Origin: Mesorhizobium comanense
GTDB lineage: Bacteria; Pseudomonadota; Alphaproteobacteria; Rhizobiales; Rhizobiaceae
Direction: 5' to 3'
Assembly (NCBI RefSeq): GCF_005503535.1
Contig: NZ_SCNN01000013.1
Span: forward strand, 62,001-126,000
DNA: 64,000 bases
Positions 28,461 through 37,844 of the stretch are shown piece by piece; positions within the stretch are counted from its first letter, which is position 1, and every line of letters starts with the position of its first letter. Made by a program: the position numbers and the translations under genes. Under the pieces are notes generated by a model. It was not told the origin of the DNA. It searched no databases and was given only the letters and a program-made list of their open reading frames with translations.

Positions 28461-29597
28461 TCAGCCGCCGACATAGCGCCGGTGGAAGCGGGAGCCGAGA
28501 CTGGCCAGGACTTCATAACCGATGGTGCCGGCGTGGCCCGCGGCATCGTCGACGCTCTGGGACGGCCCGAGAAGCTCGACCAGATCGCCCTCCGCCAACC
28601 GCCCGGCGGGCAAGGCGGATATGTCGAGGATTATCGAATCCATCGACACGCGTCCAAGGAAAGGCAGCCGGACATCCGCGAACCACGCCGCTGAGACGGA
28701 ACGGCGCAGCCAGCCATCCGCATAGCCGAACGAGATCGTTGCCAGGCTGAGCGGACCTTGCGCGTGATAGCTGTGGCCATAGCCGATGCCCGCGCCCTTT
28801 TCGACCTTGCGCGTCTGCGCCACCTTCGCCTGCAGGTGCACGACGGGCAGCATGGGATTGGGCTCGCCCGGCGTCGGGTTGATGCCGTAGAGCGCGGCGC
28901 CCGGGCGCGCGAGATCATAGTGGTAAGGCGACCCCAGAAAGATGCCGGAGGAGTTGGCCAGCGAAGCCGGCGCCTCGGGCAGCATGGCGCGCAGCCTTTC
29001 GAAGGCCAGCCGCTGCTGTCCGTTGGCCGGATGACGGGGCTCGTCGGCGCAGGCCAGATGGCTCATCACATATCTGACGTCGACGCCATCGAACGCGCTG
29101 GCATCGCCGGCCACCGCCTCGACTTCCATCGGCGCCATGCCCAGCCGCGACATGCCGCTATCGACCTGGATGGCGGCCGGCAGCCCGTGCGCGAAGCCCT
29201 GAGCCATCGCTCGCCAGGCTTTCAACTGCGCACCGCTGTTGACGACAGGGCAGAGTCGGGCGGCCACGGCTTCCAGCTCGGAGCCCGGCGGCAGGCCGTT
29301 CAGCACATAGATGTCGGGTCCCGCTCCGATGGCCTTGCGCAGGGCTATGCCTTCCCCCAGCAATGCGACGAAGAAGATATCGCATCCTTCCTTCATCAGC
29401 GCCGAGGCTACCTGTGCCGCGCCGAGGCCGTAACCGTCGGCCTTGAGCACGCCGGCGCAGCGTGCACCACCGAGTTGTTTCCGTAACCGGCGGTAGTTTT
29501 CGCGTATGGCGCCAAGATCGATCGTGAGGACAGCGCCGGCCGCCGCTTCGCTTATGGCGGCATCATCGGACGGGAACCTTGCAGGGGCGTCGTTCAT
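28461..29597 (-). CDS. alr: Alanine racemase
   Basis: A 378-residue PLP enzyme interconverting L- and D-alanine. The PLP Lys is K52 in VLKADGYGLG; IGYGHSY carries the catalytic Tyr of the second domain, and YDLARPGAALYGINP is a family signature. Given dadA downstream, this may be the catabolic (DadX-type) enzyme, but a biosynthetic role for peptidoglycan cannot be excluded. AAGGAGGG precedes ATG 29597. About 18 residues precede the usual start of the fold. Confidence 0.93.
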   Translation of the reverse strand: MNDAPARFPSDDAAISEAAAGAVLTIDLGAIRENYRRLRKQLGGARCAGVLKADGYGLGAAQVASALMKEGCDIFFVALLGEGIALRKAIGAGPDIYVLNGLPPGSELEAVAARLCPVVNSGAQLKAWRAMAQGFAHGLPAAIQVDSGMSRLGMAPMEVEAVAGDASAFDGVDVRYVMSHLACADEPRHPANGQQRLAFERLRAMLPEAPASLANSSGIFLGSPYHYDLARPGAALYGINPTPGEPNPMLPVVHLQAKVAQTRKVEKGAGIGYGHSYHAQGPLSLATISFGYADGWLRRSVSAAWFADVRLPFLGRVSMDSIILDISALPAGRLAEGDLVELLGPSQSVDDAAGHAGTIGYEVLASLGSRFHRRYVGG

Positions 29598-29679
29598 GGC
29601 GACCCTCCTTGTGATGGATGGACATCAATAGGACCGCTGGCACCGCACGGCAACTGCGGCGGTGCTCATGGGTCGTCGT

Positions 29680-30195
29680 TTATGGCGCCAGATGGCGGAA
29701 CGCCGCCACGACATCTTCATAGACCTTGCGCTTGAAGGGAACGATCAGGTCGGGAAGGTCGCGCATGGGCCGCCACGACCATTCGTCGAACTCGGCCGTG
29801 TGGCCGCCCGGCGGCGGATCGATCTGGATTTCGCTGGCGTCGCCATGGTAGCGGAAGGCGAACCATTTCTGCGTCTGGCCGCGATACTTGCCCTTCAGCG
29901 CGACGCCGATGAGGTCGTCCGGCAGGTCATAGTTGATCCAGTCGGGCGCTTCCGCGAGCAGCGAGACGCTGCGCATGCCGGTTTCCTCATAAAGCTCGCG
30001 CTCCGCCGCCTGCAAGGGCTCCTCGCCCTTGTCGATGCCGCCCTGGGGCATCTGCCAGAGCTGCGTCGCGCCGCTGAATTCGCTATCGGGTTCGACGATG
30101 CGATGCCCCACCCAGACCAGGCCTTCGCCATTGAGGATCATCAGCCCGACGCAGGGACGGTAGGGCAATGTTTCGCGATCGATTTTCTTGGCCAT
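29680..30195 (-). CDS. rppH: RNA pyrophosphohydrolase
   Basis: A 171-residue Nudix hydrolase that removes pyrophosphate from 5'-triphosphorylated mRNA and so starts decay. The Nudix box GGIDKGEEPLQAAEREL, continuing YEETGM, is intact; YRPCVGLMILN at the start and WQMPQGGID are RppH-specific. It follows the polysaccharide deacetylase gene, an order commonly conserved in Hyphomicrobiales. Confidence 0.95.
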   Translation of the reverse strand: MAKKIDRETLPYRPCVGLMILNGEGLVWVGHRIVEPDSEFSGATQLWQMPQGGIDKGEEPLQAAERELYEETGMRSVSLLAEAPDWINYDLPDDLIGVALKGKYRGQTQKWFAFRYHGDASEIQIDPPPGGHTAEFDEWSWRPMRDLPDLIVPFKRKVYEDVVAAFRHLAP

Positions 30196-30263
30196 GTGTC
30201 GGATTTCCAGCCGTCCGCAGAATTCGCCCCGACGGGTGCCCGCCGGAGTGGTTCAGACGGCTG

Positions 30264-31439
30264 TTAGCCTTTTTGCGGGTCGATGGCCACCGCTGAAATC
30301 GGCACGATCTCGATGCCACGCTTCTTCGCCTCGGCCACCCATGACGTGACCGTGTCGACCGTCAGGTCGAAGGCCGAGCCGATGCCGACGGCGGTGCCCT
30401 TGGCCCGCGCGGTCGCCTCCAGGCTGTCGAGCTTCTTCAGGATGGCGCCGCGATCCTGCACGGCGTCGATCGCCATGTCGCCGGCCACGAATGGCACTCC
30501 GTCCTTCAGCGCAAGGTCAGGCGCCAGGCTGCGCGCCGAGGAACCGTCGTCGATATAGGCAAGCCCGCGCTTGCCGAGTTCGGCCATGAAAGGTCCCATC
30601 GCCCCGCCGTCCGCGGAAAAGCGCGCGCCCATATAGTTCATGACACCGGTATAGTTCGTCGTGCGCGACAGTGCCCAGTGCAGGTTCTTGAGGTTGTCTT
30701 CCGCGCTTGCCGCCACCGTCAGCGTGTTGCGCCCGGGATTGACGGTGGGATAGTCGAACGGTTCGAGCGGCACCTGCATGACGATCTCGTGGCCACCCTG
30801 CCGTGCGGCCGTCATCCAGCGCCCGATGCTGTTGCCTTGCGGGGCGAAGGCCAGCGTCACCTCCGGCGGCAGTTTGGCGATTGCCGCCTGGGTGCCCGTC
30901 TGGGACACCGCAAGTCCGCCGATGACGATCGCGACACGGGCGCCGCGCGAGCCGGACCACGGACGCGCATAGACATCGAATGGCCGCCTTCCATCGGCGG
31001 CGCGCATCGGCAAAGGTCCGGTCTCGCTGGTCTCGATCAGCGCCTTGTCAGGGAGATGCGCGATCTTCAGATTCTGGCCGACGGACGACGGATCGCGAAT
31101 GACGATCGGAGCGTTGGTCCCACCATCGGCTTGCGGCTGGATGTGGATGATCTGCGGTCCGCCCGTCTTGGCCGGCGTCTCCACCTTCGGCGCGGCCGGC
31201 GCCAGGGCGGGTGGCGTGGCAGTGGGCTCGGCCGCCGCTGTTACCTTCGGCGTCGAGACGGCGACCTCCTGCGGCTTTCGGAACGGCTTGTCCCTGAGCG
31301 CGATCGCGGCCGAGACACCGACCACCGCCAGAACGACAACGGTCGCCACGACCGCACCCCTGCTGACCTTGGCGCTGGAGCGCGGCGCCCGGACAGCCTG
31401 TCCAAGCGGGCGTTCGATGTCCTTGCCGATCTCAGCCAA
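30264..31439 (-). CDS. Divergent polysaccharide deacetylase family protein
   Basis: A 391-residue membrane-anchored periplasmic protein: short cytosolic N-terminus, one membrane helix (AVVATVVVLAVVGVSAAIAL), a Pro/Ala-rich linker, then a divergent polysaccharide deacetylase (NodB-like barrel) domain from about residue 160 (ARVAIVIGGLAVS...). NYMGARFSADGGAM and YIDDGSS are family landmarks. TTG 31439 is inferred because GGGGA lies before it and the product (M)AEIGKDIERPLGQ has the expected start; the in-frame upstream part is low-quality sequence. It follows ctpA and an EnvC-type gene, pointing to cell-wall work. Confidence 0.85.
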   Translation of the reverse strand: MAEIGKDIERPLGQAVRAPRSSAKVSRGAVVATVVVLAVVGVSAAIALRDKPFRKPQEVAVSTPKVTAAAEPTATPPALAPAAPKVETPAKTGGPQIIHIQPQADGGTNAPIVIRDPSSVGQNLKIAHLPDKALIETSETGPLPMRAADGRRPFDVYARPWSGSRGARVAIVIGGLAVSQTGTQAAIAKLPPEVTLAFAPQGNSIGRWMTAARQGGHEIVMQVPLEPFDYPTVNPGRNTLTVAASAEDNLKNLHWALSRTTNYTGVMNYMGARFSADGGAMGPFMAELGKRGLAYIDDGSSARSLAPDLALKDGVPFVAGDMAIDAVQDRGAILKKLDSLEATARAKGTAVGIGSAFDLTVDTVTSWVAEAKKRGIEIVPISAVAIDPQKG

Positions 31440-31616
31440 GCCCAATCCCCGGTGCGCAATACCTCGAAAGCCGACCCCTTCGAGAAGACAGGCACGTTTC
31501 TGCCGAACCCCGTGTCGGCTCTTGGGAGCCACGCTCAGCCCCCGAATCAAACTGCCGGAACCTTTCGGTCCCGGCAGCATCGCATTGCTTCAGTCCAGCG
31601 GCCAGACCGGCCGCCT

Positions 31617-32948
31617 TTACTGGTTGAGCACGGCCTTTTCCGGGTTCGGCGGGAAGGACGGATCGGTCTTCTCGCCGCGCAGCAGCTGTTCGGCGAAGAT
31701 GAGCTGCAGATCGTCCTTCGGATCCGGCGGCACATAGGCGGCCGAGCCAGAGCCGGTCGAGCTCTCGTCGGCGCCCTTGATGTGGCCCTTGAGGTCGGAT
31801 TCGCCGCGCGTCAGGTCGCGGCCCTGCAATTCCGGCGGCAGCGGCTGGTCGACCTTGATGTCGGGCGTGATGCCCTTGCCTTGGATCGACTTGCCGGACG
31901 GCGTGTAATAGAGCGCCGTCGTCAGCCTCAGCGCGCCATTCTCGCCGAGCGGGATGATGGTCTGCACCGAGCCCTTGCCGAAGGACTGCGTACCGACCAC
32001 GGTGACGCGGCGCAGGTCCTGCAGAGCGCCGGCGACGATCTCGGACGCGCTGGCCGAGCCGCCATTGACGAGTACGATCATCGGCTTGCCGTTGATGTCG
32101 TCGACCTGCTTCGGCTTGGCGTCGAAGCGGGTGACGTCCTTCGGATCGCGGCCGCGGGTCGAGACGATCTCGCCGCGCTTCAGGAACGCATCCGACACGC
32201 TCACCGCCTGGTCCAGCAAGCCGCCAGGATTGAGGCGCAGGTCGAGCACATAGCCCTTCAGCTTGTCGTCCGGCACCTGTTTCTTGATGGTGTCGATCGC
32301 GTTCTCGAGATCGTCATAGGTCTTTTCGGTGAAGGAGGTGATCTTCATGTAGCCGATGTCGTTCTCGACCCGGAACTTGACCGCCTTGACCTTGATGATG
32401 TCGCGCACCACCGTCAGCTCGATCGGCTTGTCGGCGCCCTGGCGCAGGATGGTGAGCTTGATCGGCGTGTTGACCAGGCCGCGCATCTTGTCGACCGCGT
32501 CGTTGAGCGTCAGGCCGCGAACCTCCTCGCCGTCGATCTTGGCGATATAGTCGCCCGCCAGCACGCCGGCCTTGGCGGCCGGGGTGTCGTCGATCGGCGT
32601 GATCACCTTGACCAGGTCGTTCTCCATCGTGACCTCGATGCCGAGGCCGCCGAATTCGCCCTTGGTCTGGACGCGCATGTCCTGCGCCTGTTCGGCGTTC
32701 ATGTAGGAAGAGTGCGGGTCAAGCGAGGACAGCATGCCGTTGATGGCGTTCTCGACCAGCGACTTGTCGTCGGGCGGGGTCACGTACTGCGCCCTTACCC
32801 GCTCGAAGATGTCGCCGAAGATCGCCAGTTGCTTGTAGGTCTCCGACCCCGCAGCGTTTGCCGCCGAGCCGGGCGCGCCATAGACAAGGCTCATGGCGGA
32901 CGCGCCCATCAGCGCACCGGCAAACAGAAGCGACAGTTTCCGCATCAT
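31617..32948 (-). CDS. ctpA: Carboxyl-terminal processing protease (S41 family)
   Basis: A 443-residue periplasmic serine protease. It has a signal sequence (MMRKLSLLFAGALMGASAMS), a PDZ domain (about 90-180; GLGIEVTMENDLVKVI, AGVLAGDYIAKIDG) and an S41 core with catalytic Ser in GGSASASEIVAGAL and Lys in GTQSFGKGSV. It trims C-termini of envelope proteins, in many species peptidoglycan hydrolase regulators. It begins one base after the EnvC-type gene ends and has AAGGA upstream, so the two are co-expressed. Confidence 0.93.
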   Translation of the reverse strand: MMRKLSLLFAGALMGASAMSLVYGAPGSAANAAGSETYKQLAIFGDIFERVRAQYVTPPDDKSLVENAINGMLSSLDPHSSYMNAEQAQDMRVQTKGEFGGLGIEVTMENDLVKVITPIDDTPAAKAGVLAGDYIAKIDGEEVRGLTLNDAVDKMRGLVNTPIKLTILRQGADKPIELTVVRDIIKVKAVKFRVENDIGYMKITSFTEKTYDDLENAIDTIKKQVPDDKLKGYVLDLRLNPGGLLDQAVSVSDAFLKRGEIVSTRGRDPKDVTRFDAKPKQVDDINGKPMIVLVNGGSASASEIVAGALQDLRRVTVVGTQSFGKGSVQTIIPLGENGALRLTTALYYTPSGKSIQGKGITPDIKVDQPLPPELQGRDLTRGESDLKGHIKGADESSTGSGSAAYVPPDPKDDLQLIFAEQLLRGEKTDPSFPPNPEKAVLNQ

Positions 32949-32949
32949 T

Positions 32950-34290
32950 TCACGTCCTTCCAGAAAAACGGTCCGCCCACCATGGGGCCGGATCGACGGG
33001 TTTTCCATCCTTGCGGAACTCGACATACAGTTCCGGCGTGGCATTTCCATTCTTCGAAACCGAGGTGCTTGCCACCCGGGCCTCTCCCATCGCGCCGATC
33101 GGTTCTCCTGCGAGCACCGATTGACCAGTCGCGACGCTGATTCTGCTCATCCCCGCCAGAACGACATGATAACCGTCGCCGGCATTGAGGATCAAGAGTT
33201 GACCATAGGAGCGAAACGGCCCCGCATAAAGCACATTCCCATCCGCCGGCGCGGTGACGATGGCTCCCGATTGTGTCGCAACCATGTCGCCTTGCATCAA
33301 CGCGCCGTTACCGTCATCGGCCCCGAACCGGCGCTTGATTCGGCCCGTGACCGGCAGCGCGATCTGTCCCTGAAGCGCCGAAAATGGCGCAGCGGCGGTC
33401 AGCCGATTGCCTTCGGGAACCGGCAGCGACGCCGTCTGGTCGTCGCCGGCCTGAGCGCCGCCGGCCTGGCCGGCATTGGCTGCCTTCGCGGCGTCCGCGG
33501 CCTTGCGGGTCTTGTCGGCTTGCGCCTGCAGCGAATCGATCAGATCCTTCAGGCTGCTGGCCTTGGCCGCCAGTTGCTCGGAGCGCTGCTGTTCGGCCAC
33601 CATTTCGGCCTGCGTGTCGGCCTCGAGCTTCTGCTTGGCCTCCAGCAGCATGCCGAGCCGCTTCTTTTCCGCGACCTGGTCGCCGACAGCCGCCGTCAGC
33701 CGTGCCCGCTCGGCCTCGATCGAGGCCGTGACCCGGGTTTGCTCCTTGAGGTCGGCGAGCAGGCTGTCGGTCTGCTGGCGCAGTTCCGGCACCACGGCGC
33801 CGAGCAGGATGGCGCTGCGCACCGACGACAGCGCATCCTCCGGCTTGACCAGAATGGCCGGCGGCGGGTTGAGCCCCATGCGTTGCAGGGCGCCGAGCAC
33901 TTCGGCCAGCACGTCGCGCCGTGCCGCGAGCGAGGCGCGGATTTTCTGCTGCTGGTCCTTCAGCCCCTCGAGCTTGCCGCCGATGTCCTCGATGTCCTGG
34001 CCAAGCTTCTGCTCGGTCATGGCGGACTGGATCAGGGCGGCCGTGATCGAGGCGTGGTCCTTCTTGACCGCGGCGATGTCAGCCGCGAGCTTCGCCAGCC
34101 TTTCCGATGACAGCGTTATTTCCTTGGATACCTGTTCGTATTCGGCCCGGCTCTGGTCCGGATCAGGAGCCATGTCGAGCGTGTTCTCGGCCCGCGCCGC
34201 GTGGAATGACAAAAGCAACGCCGCCACGGCCATGCCGCAGCGTGCGCGCCAGGGGCCTGAGCCCTTCGTCGATTTCCAGCCTTCAGACAT
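32950..34290 (-). CDS. EnvC-type murein hydrolase activator with degenerate LytM domain
   Basis: A 446-residue periplasmic protein: signal peptide, about 250 residues of coiled coil (QVSKEITLSSERLAKLAADI ...), and a C-terminal M23/LytM fold (GRIKRRFGADDGNGALMQGD...). All four expected zinc ligands are replaced (HxGxD reads MQGDM; the two later His positions read N and G), so it cannot be a peptidase and fits the EnvC class that activates cell-division amidases. Located between rlmH and ctpA, as is usual in the order. Confidence 0.88.
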   Translation of the reverse strand: MSEGWKSTKGSGPWRARCGMAVAALLLSFHAARAENTLDMAPDPDQSRAEYEQVSKEITLSSERLAKLAADIAAVKKDHASITAALIQSAMTEQKLGQDIEDIGGKLEGLKDQQQKIRASLAARRDVLAEVLGALQRMGLNPPPAILVKPEDALSSVRSAILLGAVVPELRQQTDSLLADLKEQTRVTASIEAERARLTAAVGDQVAEKKRLGMLLEAKQKLEADTQAEMVAEQQRSEQLAAKASSLKDLIDSLQAQADKTRKAADAAKAANAGQAGGAQAGDDQTASLPVPEGNRLTAAAPFSALQGQIALPVTGRIKRRFGADDGNGALMQGDMVATQSGAIVTAPADGNVLYAGPFRSYGQLLILNAGDGYHVVLAGMSRISVATGQSVLAGEPIGAMGEARVASTSVSKNGNATPELYVEFRKDGKPVDPAPWWADRFSGRT

Positions 34291-34377
34291 TCGCCATCTA
34301 CACTATCGGCGGCTTCGTTAACGAACCATCAACCATGTTTGAAAAGGTCTGCCCCTCTGATGCGATGTTGCCCGGCA

Positions 34378-34408
34378 TTGAGGCGGAAATCCGGGCGTAC
34401 CGCCTCAA
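34378..34408. repeat. Stem-loop between rlmH and the EnvC-type gene
   Basis: TTGAGGCGG (34378-34386) and CCGCCTCAA (34400-34408) form a 9-bp perfect stem with a 13-nt loop, 10 bp past the rlmH stop. There is no T-tract, so it is at best a weak terminator or a processing signal. Confidence 0.4.
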
Positions 34409-34417
34409 AGTCCACCG

Positions 34418-34900
34418 CTAAGAGCGATGATAGGGATGCCCCGAGAGGATCGTGGCCACACGGTAAAGCTGTTCTCCCAGCATCACCCGCACCAGTTGAT
34501 GCGGCCAGGTCAGGGCGCCGAACGACAGGATAAGGTCGGCCTGATCGCGCAGCGACGGATCGTGGCCATCCGCGCCGCCTATGGCGAGCACCAGCGTCTT
34601 GCGGCCGCCATCGCGCAACTGTCCGATGCGATTGGCCAGATCCTGCGAGGAGAGGCTTTTGCCGCGCTCATCGAGCAGGATCAGAGCGGTGCCCGGCGAC
34701 AATTGCGCCTGCAGTCGCGACGCTTCGTCCCGCTGGCGCTCGGCAGCGCTCTGGGCGCGGCCTTCGGCGATCTCGGTCACGCCCGCGAATTCGAGCCCGA
34801 CCGCTGGCCCGCTCTTGGCGAAGCGCTCGAAATAACGGTCGGCCAACTCCCGTTCGGGGCCGGTTTTCATTCGGCCCACGGCATGGACTGCAATTTTCAT
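34418..34900 (-). CDS. rlmH: 23S rRNA (pseudouridine1915-N3)-methyltransferase
   Basis: A 160-residue SPOUT methyltransferase acting on assembled 70S ribosomes. The knot region LAIGGADGHDPSLR and the C-terminal SFGALTWPHQLVRVMLGEQLYRV segment match RlmH throughout; length is standard. It follows rsfS, another ribosome-associated gene, by 71 bp. Confidence 0.95.
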   Translation of the reverse strand: MKIAVHAVGRMKTGPERELADRYFERFAKSGPAVGLEFAGVTEIAEGRAQSAAERQRDEASRLQAQLSPGTALILLDERGKSLSSQDLANRIGQLRDGGRKTLVLAIGGADGHDPSLRDQADLILSFGALTWPHQLVRVMLGEQLYRVATILSGHPYHRS

Positions 34901-34971
34901 CCCGCCTCTATAAGCCGCTAATGCCTGTCACCCAAAGCCGAAATGCTTTTCCGGGCAACGGCAGGGGCCGC

Positions 34972-35349
34972 TTAATGAAGGGTCTCTTCCTCGAGATCCG
35001 GCGCCTGCCACATCTTTTCGAGATTGTAGAATTCGCGGACCTCGGGACGGAAGACATGGACGATGATGTCGCCCGAATCGATCAGGACCCAGTCGGCGCC
35101 GGACAGGCCCTCGACGCGCGCCGTGCCGAGGCCGGCATCCTTGAGCGCCTTGAGCAAGTGGTCGGCGACAGCCGAGACATGACGGTGCGATCGGCCCGAT
35201 GCGACCACCATGTAGTCGCCAAGGCTCGATTTTCCCTGGATGTCGATTGAGACGATGTTTTCGGCCTTGGAGTCTTCCAGACTGGCAAGGACTGTCTTGA
35301 TGGCGCGGGACACGGCGTCGTTTACGCTGATCCCGGCCGGCGAAGGCAT
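34972..35349 (-). CDS. rsfS: Ribosomal silencing factor RsfS
   Basis: A protein that binds L14 on the 50S subunit and blocks joining of 30S during nutrient limitation. The family core is complete: LEDSKAENIVSIDIQGKSSL, then DYMVVASGRSHRHVSA and WVLIDSGDIIVHVFRPEVRE. The start is uncertain. ATG 35349 gives 125 residues, near the usual size. The frame stays open to a GTG at 35439 (155 residues), with other TTG/CTG options preceded by purine-rich stretches, and I cannot decide between them. Confidence 0.92.
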   Translation of the reverse strand: MPSPAGISVNDAVSRAIKTVLASLEDSKAENIVSIDIQGKSSLGDYMVVASGRSHRHVSAVADHLLKALKDAGLGTARVEGLSGADWVLIDSGDIIVHVFRPEVREFYNLEKMWQAPDLEEETLH

Positions 35350-35589
35350 GATGTCGGCCTTCTTCCGCAGTGCTGTTCTCAGTGTATTTCCTTTCGCAGC
35401 AAGAACAACCAAATCACCCCCAAAAGCAGGTGACGCCACTTAGATAGGCAGAGTTCCCTGACAGTTTCAAGACGCAGCCCGGCGCTCGTGAACTCGGCGG
35501 CCGGTCGAATGTTCCAGGTCGGGCGAAAAAAGATCGGAACCCAGGCCTGGTGCGGCGGTTATCGACTGACTGCCAAACAGGACCCAGCC

Positions 35590-36450
35590 ATGCCGATAGA
35601 ACCGCAAACCGCCCTCCTCAGCGTGCAGACCGCGATCGCGCAACTGAGCACGCTGATCGTCTCCTACTCCTTCTCGGCCATAGGCGCGGTGATCCTGCTC
35701 GTCGTCGGCTATGTCGTCGCCGGCCTGCTGGAGCGCTCCATCTTCGCGGGCCTCGGCCATATCCACGGCTTCGACGCGACGCTGCGCCATTTCTTTTCGA
35801 AGATCGTGCGCTATGCCGTGCTGATTCTCGTCGTCATCATGGTGCTTGGCCAGTTCGGCGTGCAGACGGCATCGATCATCGCCGCGATCGGCGCCATTGG
35901 CCTGGCTATCGGGCTGGCCCTGCAAGGCACGCTGCAGAACATCGCCGCCGGCATCATGCTCCTCGCCTTGCGGCCATTCCGCATCGGCGAATCCGTCGAG
36001 GTCGGGTCCGTCGCCGGCTCGATCGAGGAGATCGGCCTTTTCGCCACGAAACTGAGGACCGCCGATGGCGTCTACATACTGGCGCCCAATTCGACGCTGT
36101 GGAACCAGCCGGTACGCAACTTCTCGCGCAACGGCGTCCGGCGCGGCGACATCACGCTCAGCATCGGCTCCTGGAACGACATCGACCGCGCCCAGAAGAC
36201 GCTGCTCGCCATTGCCGCCGCTGAGCGGCGTATCCGGCGCGAACCGGCGCCGATCGCCTTTGTCGCGACATTGGGCGAGAGCACCGTCTCCATCACCTTG
36301 CGCTACTGGACATCCTCGGCGGACTTCTTCGCCACCCAGGCCGACCTCACCAAGCGCGCCAAGCAGGAATTCGACCAGGAAGGCATATCGATTCCCCTGC
36401 CGGCGCCAGAAATACCGGTCCAGGAAGCACGCCGTCAGAAGAGCAACTGA
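35590..36450 (+). CDS. Small-conductance mechanosensitive channel (MscS family)
   Basis: A 286-residue inner-membrane channel that opens on hypo-osmotic shock. Three membrane helices are visible: SYSFSAIGAVILLVVGYVVAG, YAVLILVVIMVLGQFG and the pore-lining AAIGAIGLAIGLALQGTLQN, followed by the MscS beta domain (RPFRIGESVEVG, APNSTLWNQPVRNFSRN). AGGA stands 8 nt before ATG 35590. It is the only plus-strand gene in this stretch and is divergent from rsfS. Confidence 0.92.
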   Translation: MPIEPQTALLSVQTAIAQLSTLIVSYSFSAIGAVILLVVGYVVAGLLERSIFAGLGHIHGFDATLRHFFSKIVRYAVLILVVIMVLGQFGVQTASIIAAIGAIGLAIGLALQGTLQNIAAGIMLLALRPFRIGESVEVGSVAGSIEEIGLFATKLRTADGVYILAPNSTLWNQPVRNFSRNGVRRGDITLSIGSWNDIDRAQKTLLAIAAAERRIRREPAPIAFVATLGESTVSITLRYWTSSADFFATQADLTKRAKQEFDQEGISIPLPAPEIPVQEARRQKSN

Positions 36451-36470
36451 GCGGTTCAGCGTTTCACCGT

Positions 36471-37763
36471 CTAGCCGCCCCGGTGCCGGTCCTCGTCCTC
36501 CGGAGCAAAGGCGAGTTCGACCGGCAAGGGCGCTTGAGCCGACATTGGCGCGAAACTGCCGGTCTCGGTGGCAGGCACCGGCCGCACCGCCATCACGCGC
36601 CACAACACGAACAGGCAGAATGCCGCGGCAATGACGATGCCGACATAGATGAAGGTCTCGGTGCCGAAGAAGGCGGAGAGCGCGGTAACGATGCCCGGCA
36701 CCACGAAGCCGGCCAGCGACCAGGCAAACAGCATGGAGCTCGAAAGCGCCAGCAACTCATCCTTCTTGGCGCGGTCCGCCGCATGCGCGCTCGACAGCGC
36801 ATAGATCGATTCCGCCGCCCCGTCCCAGATCAGGTAGATCACCACCAGCGTCATCAGCGCGCCGCCGTCGAAGGCGATCGCAAGCACGCTGGCGACGACC
36901 GCGAGCGCCGCGGCACTGGCAAGCACGTAGCGCCGGTCGGTGCGGTCCGAAAGCCAGCCGAGCGGTATCTGCAGGATAAGCGTGCCGACGGGCATGGCCG
37001 ACAGCAAAAGCGCCACGTCCGCCTGGGTATAGCCCTTGGCGGTGGCGTGGATCGGCGCGAAACCGGAAATGATCATCGACAGGCCGCCGACGGCCAGCAT
37101 CCCCGCGACCCCGACCGGCGAGATACGCCAGGCCTGGCGCAGCGCGACCGAAGCCGCCTGCGGCGGAGGCGGCTGGGCAAGCCGCGTCATCCCCACCGGC
37201 AGGATGGACAAGGCAGTGAAGGCGATGCCGATCAGCGACGCGGCTGATGTGCGGATGTCGACAAACGCGAGCGTCGCGTAGCCCACGCCGAGGCCAGCAA
37301 TATAGGCGACGTAGAACACCGCCATGACCCGGCCGCGTATCGCATTTGGCAAGGCGTCGTTGAGCCAGCTCTGCGCGACAATGAACAGGCCGCAGATGGC
37401 AAAGCCATAAAGAGCACGCGCCGCAATCCAAAGAAGAGGGATCGGGCCGGCGCCGATGGCGACATTGGACAGCGCGATCAGCGCCGACAGCACCATGAAG
37501 GCGCGGGCGTGGCCGACCCTGCGCACCAGCGGCCCGGTCAGGATGCAGCCGGCCAGGCCGCCCGCCGAAAGTCCGGTGACGATGAGCCCGGCCCAGATCG
37601 GATCGAAGCCTTCGACGCCGAGCCGGACAGGGATATAGGCAAACATCAACCCGTTGCCGATCGCAATCAGCGCCATCGACACGATGACGCTGGCAATGGC
37701 GATCAACGGCGCGGGCTGGCTGTCATGCCGTGGCTCTGTCCTGGTGCGGTTCTTCTCCAGCAT
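36471..37763 (-). CDS. MFS transporter
   Basis: A 430-residue inner-membrane carrier with about 12 predicted helices and cytosolic MFS loops (LVRRVGHARAF between helices 2 and 3, GWLSDRTDRRYVLA between 8 and 9). NAIRGRVMAVFYVAYIAGLG resembles the YcaD/sugar-phosphate-like subgroup, but the substrate is unknown. It converges with the mechanosensitive channel gene (20 bp apart). The C-terminal 35 residues are acidic and probably disordered. Confidence 0.85.
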   Translation of the reverse strand: MLEKNRTRTEPRHDSQPAPLIAIASVIVSMALIAIGNGLMFAYIPVRLGVEGFDPIWAGLIVTGLSAGGLAGCILTGPLVRRVGHARAFMVLSALIALSNVAIGAGPIPLLWIAARALYGFAICGLFIVAQSWLNDALPNAIRGRVMAVFYVAYIAGLGVGYATLAFVDIRTSAASLIGIAFTALSILPVGMTRLAQPPPPQAASVALRQAWRISPVGVAGMLAVGGLSMIISGFAPIHATAKGYTQADVALLLSAMPVGTLILQIPLGWLSDRTDRRYVLASAAALAVVASVLAIAFDGGALMTLVVIYLIWDGAAESIYALSSAHAADRAKKDELLALSSSMLFAWSLAGFVVPGIVTALSAFFGTETFIYVGIVIAAAFCLFVLWRVMAVRPVPATETGSFAPMSAQAPLPVELAFAPEDEDRHRGG

Positions 37764-37844
37764 TTTCGCAGCATCGCCGATCGCGGCCGCGAAGGCCGCC
37801 GCAAAAGCGACATCGCCTCTGTCTCTTTGATCTAGAGTCGGCGG

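Noticed and set aside
30678..33140. 820-codon plus-strand frame across the deacetylase and ctpA genes
   Set aside because: It runs antisense to two recognisable genes and has low-complexity composition; a GC-bias shadow.
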